From Accumulibacter sp. (GTDB taxonomy: Bacteria; Pseudomonadota; Gammaproteobacteria; Burkholderiales; Rhodocyclaceae): a stretch of DNA of 64,000 nucleotides. Positions 1-8,897 of this stretch are shown in pieces (the first letter of the stretch is position 1; every line of letters begins with the position of its first letter). The notes below the pieces were generated by a model. The model made no database searches. It was not told where the DNA came from and was given only the letters and a program-made list of their open reading frames with translations. The DNA is taken from NCBI RefSeq assembly GCF_023806635.1, contig NZ_JAMTDQ010000071.1, forward strand, positions 17,362 to 81,361. Direction: 5' to 3'. Position numbers and translations under genes: made by a program.

Positions 1-1
1 C

Positions 2-2680
2 GAACAGCTCGTCGGCCCCGGCCAGGTCGCTGCGCGGCCGCTGCTGCCTTCGGTGCGCTACCATCCGGCCGCCGGCGAGATCGACCCGGGCGAGCTGCAA
101 CTGCCGTGGCCGGTCGAGGAGAGCGCCGCGCCGGTGGTCGCCGGTCGCCTGGCGCTCGATCTCGGCGCCCAGGTTCCCGGTCGGCTGGTGACGAGCGCCA
201 AGAGCTGGCTGTCGCACGCGGCGGTCGATCGCCTGGCGCCGATCCTGCCCTGGGGCGCCGACGAGACGGTGAGCAGGGTGTCGCCGGTCGCTGCCAGCGC
301 GAGTTACCTGGCGCATGTGCGGGCCGCCTGGCGGCACCGTTTTCCGCAGGCACCGCTGGAGCAGCAGCAGCTCGTCCTGACCGTTCCCGCCTCCTTCGAC
401 GAAGGCGCGCGTGCGCTGACGCTGGCGGCAGCACGGCAGGCCGGGCTGGCCAACCTGCGCCTGCTCGAGGAACCGCAGGCGGCCTTCTACGACTGGCTCT
501 TCCGGCACCAGCAGCGGCTTGCCGACGAACTCGCGGCGACGCGCCTGTTGCTCGTCTGCGACGTCGGTGGCGGCACCACCGACCTGACGCTGATCCAGGT
601 CGCGCTGCGCGACGGCGAGCCGCTGCTGACGCGCATCGGCGTCGGCGACCACCTGATGCTCGGCGGCGACAACATGGACCTCGCCCTCGCCCACCTCGTC
701 GAGTCACGCCTGCCGGCCGGCGAGGTGCGCCTGTCGGCGGCGCGCTTCGCGCAGCTGGCCGCGCGCTGCCGTGTGGCGAAGGAGCAGCTGCTCGCCGCCG
801 AGGCGCCGGATTCGGTTCTCCTGACGCTGCTCGGCAGCGGCTCACGCCTGCTCGGCGGCGCGCGCAGCGTCGAACTGCGGCGCGACGAAGCACGCCAGCT
901 GCTGGTCGACGGCTTCCTGCCCGCGGTGGCGATCGACGAGGCGCTGCAGCAGCGGCGCGCGGCGATCGTCGAGTTCGGCCTGCCCTACCCGGCCGACGCG
1001 GCGATCAGCCGCCATCTCGCCGCCTTCCTCCGGCGGCATGCCGCGGCGGCGCGGCAGGCACTCGGCGACGGCGAGGAGGTGCCGGCGGTGCCGGTTCCCG
1101 ACACGCTGCTGCTGAACGGGGGCGTCTTCCGCGCCGCCGCGCTCGCCGAACGCCTGCAGTCGATCCTCGGCGCCTGGCGCGGCGCACCGCTGCGCGTCCT
1201 GCACAACGCCGATCCCGACGTCGCCGTCGCGCGCGGCGCGGTCGCCTGCGCGCTCGTCGGTCGCGGGCACGGGCGGCGGATCGGTGGCGGCTCGGCGCGC
1301 AGCTACTTCCTCGTCCTCGACGACCGCGACCAGCCGGCGCGTGGCATCTGCCTGCTGCCGCGCGGCAGCGAGGAGGGGCACGAGATCCCGCTGCCCGGGC
1401 GCAGCTTCAGCCTGCGTCTCGGCCAGCCGGTGCGCTTCCATCTCGCGTCGTCGGTCGCCGACACCGCTTACCAGCCCGGCGAGATCAGCGCCCTCGGCGA
1501 CGAGGAGTTCATCCGCCTGCCGCCGATCGCCACCGTCGTCGACGCGCCCGCCGGCAGCCGGCAGCGCGAGGTGCGCGTGCAACTGACGACGGCGATGAGT
1601 GCGGTCGGGACGCTGGAGATCCACTGCGTCAGCAGCGAAGACCCCGCGCGGCGCTGGCTGCTCGAGTTCGAGATGCGCGCTGCCGGCGGCGTCGAGGCAA
1701 CGGCGGCGAGCGGCCTGCCGGCACGCTTCACCGACGCCGTGCAGGCGATCGAGCCCGTCTTCGGCGCCAGCTCGCAGCCGCTCGACAGCAAGGAGGTGCG
1801 GCGACTGCGCGGCCAGCTCGAGCATCTGCTCGGCCGGCGCGAGGACTGGGAAATGCCGTTGCTGCGCGCGCTCTTCGACGCCCTGCTGCAACGCGCCCGG
1901 CGGCGGCGGCGTTCGCCCGAGCACGAGCGGCTGTGGTGCAACCTGGCCGGCTTCTGCCTCCGCCCGGGGCTCGGCGACGCGCTCGACGACTGGCGCAGCG
2001 AGCAGCTTTGCGAACTGCTGCCGCAGGGCATCCAGTATGTCAACGAGAGCCAGAACTGGTCGGAATGGTGGACGCTCTGGCGACGGGCTGCCGGCGGCCT
2101 GCCGGCCACCGCCCAGGAACGCCTGTTCGGCGAGCTGGCGCCCGCCCTGCGCAGCGGACCGGCGAAGGGCAGCGTGCGCGCAGCGGCGGTCGCCGGCAGC
2201 CACGACGACATGTTGCGCCTCGTCGCATCGCTCGAACGACTGCCGGTCGAGCGCAAGGTCGAGACCGGCGACTGGTTGCTCGGGCGGCTGCGCCGCGGCG
2301 TCGAGAAGCCGCTCGGCTGGTGGGCCCTGGGACGTCTCGGCGCGCGCCAGGCGCTGTACGGCAGCGCGCATCAGGTGGTGCCGCCGGAGGTTGCCGGCCG
2401 CTGGCTGGAAGCGCTGCTGGCAAGCGACTGGAAGAAGCTCGATCCAGCCGCCTTCGCCGCGACGCAGATCGCCCGCCTGACCGGCGATCGCGCCCGCGAC
2501 CTGCCGCCGGAACTGCGCCAGAGGGTGCTCGCACGCCTCGTCGCGAGCAATGCCAGCGCCACCTGGAGCGAGCAGCTGACCAGCGTCGCCGAACTCGACC
2601 GGGCCGACGAACGGCGTGCCTTCGGCGAGTCGCTGCCGGCCGGCCTGCGACTGATCCGCGAGGAGCGGAGCGCGGACTGA
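2..2680 (+). CDS. Hsp70-family protein with C-terminal extension (5' truncated by window edge)
   Basis: This is an Hsp70/actin-fold ATPase of the large DnaK-like type, about 890 residues visible. The reading frame is open from base 2, and residues before the GTG at 53 already look like the family ('PLLPSVRYHP'), so the true start lies outside the window. The phosphate-binding motif DVGGGTTDLT follows the 'EEPQAAFYDW' segment, as in Hsp70 nucleotide-binding domains, and 'LLNGGVFRA' matches the second phosphate loop. The C-terminal half (about residue 470 onward) is not a classical substrate-binding domain; it resembles the helical extension seen in proteobacterial Hsp70-like proteins (DUF3731 type). 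These genes often sit behind a second Hsp70-like gene, which cannot be checked here. A chaperone role is family knowledge; the client is unknown. Confidence 0.85.
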   Translation, partial: EQLVGPGQVAARPLLPSVRYHPAAGEIDPGELQLPWPVEESAAPVVAGRLALDLGAQVPGRLVTSAKSWLSHAAVDRLAPILPWGADETVSRVSPVAASASYLAHVRAAWRHRFPQAPLEQQQLVLTVPASFDEGARALTLAAARQAGLANLRLLEEPQAAFYDWLFRHQQRLADELAATRLLLVCDVGGGTTDLTLIQVALRDGEPLLTRIGVGDHLMLGGDNMDLALAHLVESRLPAGEVRLSAARFAQLAARCRVAKEQLLAAEAPDSVLLTLLGSGSRLLGGARSVELRRDEARQLLVDGFLPAVAIDEALQQRRAAIVEFGLPYPADAAISRHLAAFLRRHAAAARQALGDGEEVPAVPVPDTLLLNGGVFRAAALAERLQSILGAWRGAPLRVLHNADPDVAVARGAVACALVGRGHGRRIGGGSARSYFLVLDDRDQPARGICLLPRGSEEGHEIPLPGRSFSLRLGQPVRFHLASSVADTAYQPGEISALGDEEFIRLPPIATVVDAPAGSRQREVRVQLTTAMSAVGTLEIHCVSSEDPARRWLLEFEMRAAGGVEATAASGLPARFTDAVQAIEPVFGASSQPLDSKEVRRLRGQLEHLLGRREDWEMPLLRALFDALLQRARRRRRSPEHERLWCNLAGFCLRPGLGDALDDWRSEQLCELLPQGIQYVNESQNWSEWWTLWRRAAGGLPATAQERLFGELAPALRSGPAKGSVRAAAVAGSHDDMLRLVASLERLPVERKVETGDWLLGRLRRGVEKPLGWWALGRLGARQALYGSAHQVVPPEVAGRWLEALLASDWKKLDPAAFAATQIARLTGDRARDLPPELRQRVLARLVASNASATWSEQLTSVAELDRADERRAFGESLPAGLRLIREERSAD

Positions 2681-2681
2681 G

Positions 2682-2714
2682 GGCGGCGCCGGCCGCTCGC
2701 CGGCCGGCGCCGCC
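2682..2714 (+). terminator. Perfect GC hairpin after the Hsp70-like gene
   Basis: Two perfect 13-base arms (2682-2694 and 2702-2714, GGCGGCGCCGGCC and its complement) enclose a 7-base loop, directly after the stop codon. There is no T-tract, so it may act as a transcript-end stabiliser or pause site rather than as a classical intrinsic terminator. Confidence 0.5.
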
Positions 2715-2824
2715 AGGACCGGCGACAGATCGCCTGCGGCGCGGTATCATCGCCGCTCGCGGACCAGAACCTGGTCCTGGCGGCCGTCCGCCCCGAAGTG
2801 TGTGGCGATTTTCGAGGAGGAGCA

Positions 2825-3043
2825 ATGCACGCGCAACGAGGAAAAGACCGGCGTCAGCAGCATTCCGGGCCGCCGCCCGGCATGGCGGAGCGCCGCTGCG
2901 GCGTCGAACGGCGAACCCTGCATGTGACCCCCGAGTCGATCGCCGAGATCGAGGCGCGGGTCGCCATGTACGCACGCAAACGCGAGGGCCCGGATGCCGG
3001 TGAGGGATCGGGCTGGGACAAGCTGATCGTCCCGCTCGACTAG
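2825..3043 (+). CDS. Small conserved hypothetical protein (72 aa)
   Basis: This short protein is rich in arginine and charged residues in its first half ('GKDRRQQHSG', 'AERRCGVERRT') and ends in the motif GWDKLIVPLD. The ATG at 2825 was chosen over the earlier GTG because it has an excellent ribosome-binding site (GAGGAGG, 5 bases upstream). The stop codon overlaps the recD stop on the other strand, so the two genes converge tail to tail. I do not recognise a named family; the conserved-looking C-terminus and strong RBS argue that it is expressed. Confidence 0.65.
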   Translation: MHAQRGKDRRQQHSGPPPGMAERRCGVERRTLHVTPESIAEIEARVAMYARKREGPDAGEGSGWDKLIVPLD

Positions 3044-5136
3044 TCGGCGTCGACCGGCCGGCTGCGGTTCGCCGCCGGCCCGGTCGCCACTGCCGCACTC
3101 GCCGGCAGCAGGCCACTGGCGCGCAGCACGCGCCGCCGCACCGCTTCCTGCAGCAGCTCGAGACCCGCCGGCGTCGCCAGCGTCAGCCGCGAGCGCGCCC
3201 GCGTGATCGCTGTATACAGCAGTTCGCGCGTCAGGACCGGACTCGCCGTGTCCGGCAGGAGCAGCGCCGCATGCGCGAACTCGGAACCCTGTGCCTTGTG
3301 CACGGTGAGCGCATACGCCGTCTCGACGGCCCGCAGGCGGGTCGGCAACACCCAGCGGATGCCCTGCCCCTCGCCGGCGAGCGGAAAGGCGACGCGCAGG
3401 ATCGACTCGCCGGCGGCGCCGCCCGGCAGCTCGAGGACGATGCCGATGTCGCCGTTCATCAGTCCGAGGCTGTATTCGTTGCGCGTCACCAGCAGCGGCC
3501 GCCCGGCGTACCAGCCCTGTGCCGCCCGGATCAGCCCGGCCGCATGCAGGGCATCGGCGATGCGCTGGTTGAGGCCGGCGACACCCCAGGCGCCGAGCCG
3601 CAGGGCGCACAGCACCTGGAACTCGCCGTGCGCCGCGAGGACTGCCCGCGCCCAGGCGGCGAAGGCTTCGGCAGCGGCCGTGCGTGGCGGCTGTTGCTCG
3701 CGCATCAGCTGCAGGTAGTGCCGGTAACCGCTGCCGGCCGCCGGCGCCTGCCCACCGTCGATGACCAGTTCGCCGAAGGCGTGGGCGTCGTCGCCGGCCA
3801 GCTCACGGAACGCCAAGTCCGGCGGCGGCTGCCGCCACAGCTCGCCCAACCGCTGCCGGTCACCCGCGTTCACCGCCGCCGCCAGCCGGCCGATGCCGCT
3901 CGCCGCCGCGAAGCGATGGCTGTGGCGCAGCATGACGACCGCCTGATCGAGTGCGCCGCCCTGCGGATCGACCAGTTCCGGCGTGATGCGCTCGCCGCTG
4001 ACGGCGCCCAGCCAGTCGCAGGTGGCTGGCAGGTAATGGCCGCCACCGGCACGGCGGCACAGTTCGCCGAACACCGCGCCCGCCTCGACCGAGGCGAGCT
4101 GGTCGCGGTCGCCGAGGAGGACGAGGCGGGCGCCGTCCGGCAGCGCGGCGAACACCGCCGCCATCATCTCGAGGTCGACCATCGATGCCTCGTCGATCAC
4201 CAGCAGGTCGACCGGCAACGGGTTGCCCGCATGGTGAGCAAAGCGCCGCGTGTCGGGACGAGCGCCGAGCAGGCGATGCAGCGTCGCCACCCGCTCGGGA
4301 ATCGCCGCCCGCACGGACTCGGCATCGGCCACCCCGCTGAGCGGCAGCGACGCGCGCGCGCGGGCGATCGCCGCGCTCAGCCGCGCCGCCGCCTTGCCGG
4401 TCGGCGCCGCCAGCCGGATGCGCAGGGGCCGCTGCGCTTGCCCAGCGGCAGCGTCGGCGGCGAACGCGAGCGCCTGCAGCAGGGCGACCAGCCGCAGCAC
4501 GGTCGTCGTCTTGCCGCTGCCCGGCCCGCCGGTGATGATGCTGAAGGCGCTGCCGGCGGCCAGCGCGCAGGCCCGCTTATGCCAGTCGGCGCGCTCGCCC
4601 GCGACGGGCGGAAACAGCGCGGCGAGCGTGGCGCGCATCGCCGCCACCGGCAGCGCGGCGCGCAGTTGCGGCGAGCCGGCCAGCCGCCGCTCGATCGCCG
4701 CCCGCACATCCTGCTCGTACTGCCAGTAGCGACGCAGATACAGCCGCCCGTCGGCGAGCACCAGCGGCGTCGTGCCGCTGCCGCCGGCAACCAGCGCAGG
4801 ATGCGCCAGGGCGTCGAGCCACTCGGCCAGGTGCAGATCGGCGAGCACCTCCTCCGGCCGCAGCGACGGACCCGCTGCGGGCAGCCGCTCGTCGCCGGCC
4901 GGCGGCAGCGACAGCGCCTGACCCGGAGCGGCGAGCGTCGTCGCGAGGTCGAGACAGGCGTGGCCGCGACCGAGCTGGTGGCTTGCCAGTGCGGCGGCGA
5001 GGATCAGCCACGGCGACGCGTCGGGCACCTCGCGCCAGAGGAAGTCAGCGAAAGCGACGTCGAGCGGGCGCAGCCACTGGCGCTCGCGCCACTGCCGCAG
5101 GAGCAGATGCATCTCTGGTCGCGCGGCCATCACCAC
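3040..5136 (-). CDS. recD: Exodeoxyribonuclease V subunit alpha (RecD helicase)
   Basis: RecD is the 5'-3' SF1B motor of the RecBCD helicase-nuclease that processes double-strand breaks. The protein is about 698 residues, longer than the E. coli enzyme (608). Walker A is clear (GGPGSGKTTT, near residue 205), Walker B is 'LLVIDEASMVDL', motif III is 'LLGDRDQLASVEAG', and the C-terminal helicase motifs read 'TVHKAQGSEF' and 'LLYTAITRARSRL'. It lies five bases after the recB stop, so recC-recB-recD form one transcript. A GTG at 5136 and an ATG at 5130 are both possible starts. Confidence 0.95.
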   Translation of the reverse strand: MVMAARPEMHLLLRQWRERQWLRPLDVAFADFLWREVPDASPWLILAAALASHQLGRGHACLDLATTLAAPGQALSLPPAGDERLPAAGPSLRPEEVLADLHLAEWLDALAHPALVAGGSGTTPLVLADGRLYLRRYWQYEQDVRAAIERRLAGSPQLRAALPVAAMRATLAALFPPVAGERADWHKRACALAAGSAFSIITGGPGSGKTTTVLRLVALLQALAFAADAAAGQAQRPLRIRLAAPTGKAAARLSAAIARARASLPLSGVADAESVRAAIPERVATLHRLLGARPDTRRFAHHAGNPLPVDLLVIDEASMVDLEMMAAVFAALPDGARLVLLGDRDQLASVEAGAVFGELCRRAGGGHYLPATCDWLGAVSGERITPELVDPQGGALDQAVVMLRHSHRFAAASGIGRLAAAVNAGDRQRLGELWRQPPPDLAFRELAGDDAHAFGELVIDGGQAPAAGSGYRHYLQLMREQQPPRTAAAEAFAAWARAVLAAHGEFQVLCALRLGAWGVAGLNQRIADALHAAGLIRAAQGWYAGRPLLVTRNEYSLGLMNGDIGIVLELPGGAAGESILRVAFPLAGEGQGIRWVLPTRLRAVETAYALTVHKAQGSEFAHAALLLPDTASPVLTRELLYTAITRARSRLTLATPAGLELLQEAVRRRVLRASGLLPASAAVATGPAANRSRPVDAD

Positions 5137-5141
5137 CGCCG

Positions 5142-8100
5142 TCAGCTCTGCCGCGCCACTTGCCGGCCGGCAAAGAGCGCATCGAGTTCGTCGATCAGTC
5201 GCCGCGGCGGCCGTTCGACGTGCAGGCCGCGGCTGGCCGAGTCGCCGCCACGCAGGAAGACGTACACCGCCGCACCGACGTGACGATCATAGTCGTAGTC
5301 GGGCAGCCGCGCGCGCAACAGGCGGTGCAGCGCAACGAGGTAGAGCACGTACTGCAGGTCGTAGCGGGCGTGCAGGATCGCTTCGCGCAGCGCTGCGGGG
5401 GTGTATGCGGCAGCCGCCGCTCCCAGCCAGTTCGATTTGTAATCCACCACGTAATGGCGCCCCTGATGCTCGAAGACGAGATCGATGAAGCCCTTCAGCA
5501 TGCCGTTGAGCTGGCCGGCCTGCAGCGCCGGCCGTGGCGCGCCGGCAAGGGTGTGGGAGCAGACCAGCTGGTCGACGCGCAGCAGGTCGACCGCGTGCAC
5601 CGGCAGCCAGAACTCCATCTCGGCGCGCGCCACAGCCAGCTCGCACAGCCGCAGCGTCGTCGCCGCTGCCACCTGACCGGCCGGCAACTGCCACGGCCGC
5701 GTCAGGAAGCCCTGCAACCACGCCGAGAGCAGGCCGATCCATTGCTCGCGGCCGCTCGTCCGGCAGCAGCGCGCGACCAGTTCGTGGCGCAGCGGCGCGT
5801 CGCCGGCGACCTGCGCGAAGCCCTCGGCGGCAGTCGCCTCGAGCAGCTCATGCAGGAAGGTTCCGGCTTCGGCACCGCGCGGGAAATCGTGCAGCGAAGC
5901 GCTGCCGAGCGGTGCCGCCGCGGGCGCTGTGCCGACGGGCCGTTCGACCGTCGCCCGCGTCTCGCGCAGGATCTCCTCGGCAGCCGTTTCGGCCGCCGCC
6001 GGCGACGCCGCGGCATCGTCGGCGGCGGCGATGCGCAGCGCGGAGTAGCTGGCGATCCACCAGTGCTCGCGCAACACCCGTGCCGACTCGCGCGCGCTGC
6101 CGAGCTGCCGGCGACTCTCCGGCGTGCGGAAGCGCTCTCCGCTCGCCGCCGCCGCCGGCAGCAGCGCGATGTGCGGACAACCGGCGGCGAGCGCCTGCAG
6201 CCGCAGCGGCAGCTCGTCCGGCGCCAGTTCCTCGCCGCCGCCGAGCAGGTGGCCGAAGGCGCTCTGCTGCAGGCCGGCGAGCGGCGCCACGCCCAACCAG
6301 GTGAGATGCTGCGCCCGCGTCAGCGCGACGTAGAGCTTGCGCAGGTCCTCGGTAAGGCGCTCGCGGTCGGCGCGCTCGACGATCGACGGGTCGCTGCCCA
6401 GCGACACCTGCGGACGACCCTCGCCGTCGTGCCACTTCAGCGGCAAGGGACTTTTCGCCGTGATCGCCCGGTAATTGCAGGCGAAGGGCAGGAAGACGAG
6501 TGGATACTCGAGGCCCTTGGCCTTGTGTACCGTCACCACCTGCAGCAGTTCGGCATCGCTTTCGAGGCGCAACTGCCGCGCGTCGCCGCTGCTGGCTGCC
6601 GCCGGCTGCCGCCGTTGCCCGGCGAGATGGCGCAGCAGCGCCTGCGGGCCATCGAGCAGGGCGCTCGCCTGCTGCAGCAGTTCGGCCAGGTGCAGGAGGT
6701 TGGTCAGGGTGCGCTCACCGCCCGGCGGCGGCTGCGCGCCCGGCGCCGCGCCGGTCACGCGACCGAGCAGGCGGGCGGGCACCGAGAAATCGTGCAGCAG
6801 CCGGCGCAGCATCGGCAAGACACCCTGCCGCAGCCAGCACTCGCGATAATCGCGAAACTGCACGACGCGCGCCTCCCACGCCGTTTCGTCGTGCTGCAGG
6901 GCGTCGAGTTCGTGCCAGCCGAGCGCCAGCGTCGCCGTCGCCAGGGCGCTGCGCAGCAGACGGGGATCATCCGGCTCGGCGACGGCGGCCAGCCAGTGCT
7001 GCAGCTCGAGCGCCTCGTCGCTGTCGAAGACGGAATCGCGATCCGACAGGTAGACGCTGCGCACGCCGCGCTGCAGCAGCGCGCCGCGGATGGCGTCGGC
7101 CTCGCGGCGGTTGTTCACCAGCACCGCCAAGTCCGCCGGACGCAGCGACCGCAGCCCACCGGCGGCGGCGAAGCCGGCGCGACCGGCCTGGCCGAGGTTG
7201 AGCAGGCGGACGATCTCCTCGGCGCAGGCGACGGCCATCAGCGCGAGGTAGTCGGTCTTGCTCAGCCCCTTGTCACCCGCTGCCGGCAGGAAGCAGGCGA
7301 CGAGCGCAGGGAGGCTGGCGCCGTCAACCTGCAAGGCGTCTGCGCGCCCCTGCGCCTGTGCCGCCTCGAAAGGCAGGGGGTTGCCGGCCGCGCTGCGAAA
7401 GCCGAAGGCGCCGCTCCCTTCGCGGCGCTGCTCGGCGAAGGCGAAGCAGTGGTTGGTCGCCGCCACCATCTCCCGGCTGGCGCGAAAGTTCGTCAGCAGC
7501 GTCTGGATGCCGCCGCTGCAGGCGCTCCTGGCGGCGAGGTAGGTGTGGATGTCGGCGCCACGGAAGGCATAGATCGCCTGCTTCGGATCGCCGATCAGGA
7601 TCAGCGCCGCTGGCTCGGAGGCGGGCGCCGGCCGATAGACGGCGTCGAAGATCCGGTACTGCACCGGGTCGGTGTCCTGGAACTCGTCGATCAGCGCCAC
7701 CGGGAACTGCTGCCGGATGGCTGCCGCCAGCCGCTCGCCGCCGTCGCCGTGCAGCGCCGCCGCGAGCCGCGTCAGCAGTTCGTTGAAGCCCATCTGCGCG
7801 CACGCTTCCTGTTCGCCGGCGAAGCGTTCGGCCACCCAGTGCGCGGCGTGGCAAAGCACCTCATCCCGCGCCTGCGGCAGCGCCGCCAGTTCGCTCGCCA
7901 GCCCGGCGATCGCCAGCAACGCCGGGTGCTCCGGCGGCGAACCGGATTTCCAGGCTTCGCGCAGCCCGGCCGGCGTCAGTCGCTGCCAGCCTGTCTTCGT
8001 CAGGTCCGGGCTGCCCATCCCGGCATCCTCATGCCAGGCGCGCAGCGCTTCCAGCCACGGCCGGTAGTAGCGACCCTGCAGCTTGTGGCCGTCGACCAGC

Positions 8101-8897
8101 CGCTGCGCGACCGCCGCGTCGAGCAGATCGTGCAGTTCGCCCACCCAGCTCCGCCACGGCGCCTTGAGTTCGGCCAGGCGTTGCTGCCGCAGCGCGCGCG
8201 CGCGCCCGATGGCGTCCTGCGGCGGCACTGCCGCCGGCAGCAGGGCAACCTCATCGACCAGCCCGGCGACCACCTGCTGCAGCGCCTCGGGACCCGGCCA
8301 CCACTGCCGCAGCTCGCCCGCCGCGGCGGCATCGAGCGGCACGACGAAGCTGCGCCAGTAGTCGCGCACGACTTCCGCCAGCAGCTCCTGCTGGTCGCTC
8401 TCCAGTGTCTGCGCGAACAGGCTGTTGCTGGCAAACGCGTGCTCGCGCAGCATGCGGTGGCACCAGCCGTGGATCGTCGACACCGCCGCATCGTCCATCG
8501 CCTCGGCCGCGAGCTGCAGCGTGCGGGCACAACCCGGCCACTGCTGCGGCGGGTACTCGGCGCGCAGCGCCTGCAACGCGGCGTCGGCAGCATCCCCCGG
8601 ATCGCCGCGGAAACACGCCGCGGCGGTCGCAAGGCGGCGGCGGATGCGGTCGCGCAGTTCCTCGGTCGCCGCTTCGGTAAAGCTGACGACGAGGATCTCG
8701 GCCGGCAGCAGCGGCCGCATGCGATCGCTGCCGTCGCCGTGGCCGAGAACCAGCCGCAGGTAGAGGGCCGCGATGGTGAAGGTCTTGCCGGTGCCGGCGC
8801 TCGCCTCGATCAGCCGCAGGCCGGAAAACGGCAGGCGCAGCGGGTCGAGCACCTGGCGTGGCACGACGGCGTCGTCGCTCGCCACGCTGCCGCTCAC
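5142..8897 (-). CDS. recB: Exodeoxyribonuclease V subunit beta (RecB helicase-nuclease)
   Basis: RecB carries the 3'-5' SF1A (UvrD-like) motor and the only nuclease domain of RecBCD. Walker A is ASAGTGKTFT at residues about 33-42, the DEXX-type motif is 'LIDEFQDTDPVQYRIF', motif III is 'LIGDPKQAIYAFRGAD' and later motifs include 'VTVHKAKGLEYPLV' and 'LYVALTRAQ'. The nuclease active site is visible near residue 1150 as 'YVVDYKSNWLG' (D and K of the D-x-K motif), with 'GFIDLVFEH' before it. At 1251 residues the length fits the family. Its start overlaps the recC stop by four bases, which suggests translational coupling. Confidence 0.96.
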   Translation of the reverse strand: MSGSVASDDAVVPRQVLDPLRLPFSGLRLIEASAGTGKTFTIAALYLRLVLGHGDGSDRMRPLLPAEILVVSFTEAATEELRDRIRRRLATAAACFRGDPGDAADAALQALRAEYPPQQWPGCARTLQLAAEAMDDAAVSTIHGWCHRMLREHAFASNSLFAQTLESDQQELLAEVVRDYWRSFVVPLDAAAAGELRQWWPGPEALQQVVAGLVDEVALLPAAVPPQDAIGRARALRQQRLAELKAPWRSWVGELHDLLDAAVAQRLVDGHKLQGRYYRPWLEALRAWHEDAGMGSPDLTKTGWQRLTPAGLREAWKSGSPPEHPALLAIAGLASELAALPQARDEVLCHAAHWVAERFAGEQEACAQMGFNELLTRLAAALHGDGGERLAAAIRQQFPVALIDEFQDTDPVQYRIFDAVYRPAPASEPAALILIGDPKQAIYAFRGADIHTYLAARSACSGGIQTLLTNFRASREMVAATNHCFAFAEQRREGSGAFGFRSAAGNPLPFEAAQAQGRADALQVDGASLPALVACFLPAAGDKGLSKTDYLALMAVACAEEIVRLLNLGQAGRAGFAAAGGLRSLRPADLAVLVNNRREADAIRGALLQRGVRSVYLSDRDSVFDSDEALELQHWLAAVAEPDDPRLLRSALATATLALGWHELDALQHDETAWEARVVQFRDYRECWLRQGVLPMLRRLLHDFSVPARLLGRVTGAAPGAQPPPGGERTLTNLLHLAELLQQASALLDGPQALLRHLAGQRRQPAAASSGDARQLRLESDAELLQVVTVHKAKGLEYPLVFLPFACNYRAITAKSPLPLKWHDGEGRPQVSLGSDPSIVERADRERLTEDLRKLYVALTRAQHLTWLGVAPLAGLQQSAFGHLLGGGEELAPDELPLRLQALAAGCPHIALLPAAAASGERFRTPESRRQLGSARESARVLREHWWIASYSALRIAAADDAAASPAAAETAAEEILRETRATVERPVGTAPAAAPLGSASLHDFPRGAEAGTFLHELLEATAAEGFAQVAGDAPLRHELVARCCRTSGREQWIGLLSAWLQGFLTRPWQLPAGQVAAATTLRLCELAVARAEMEFWLPVHAVDLLRVDQLVCSHTLAGAPRPALQAGQLNGMLKGFIDLVFEHQGRHYVVDYKSNWLGAAAAAYTPAALREAILHARYDLQYVLYLVALHRLLRARLPDYDYDRHVGAAVYVFLRGGDSASRGLHVERPPRRLIDELDALFAGRQVARQS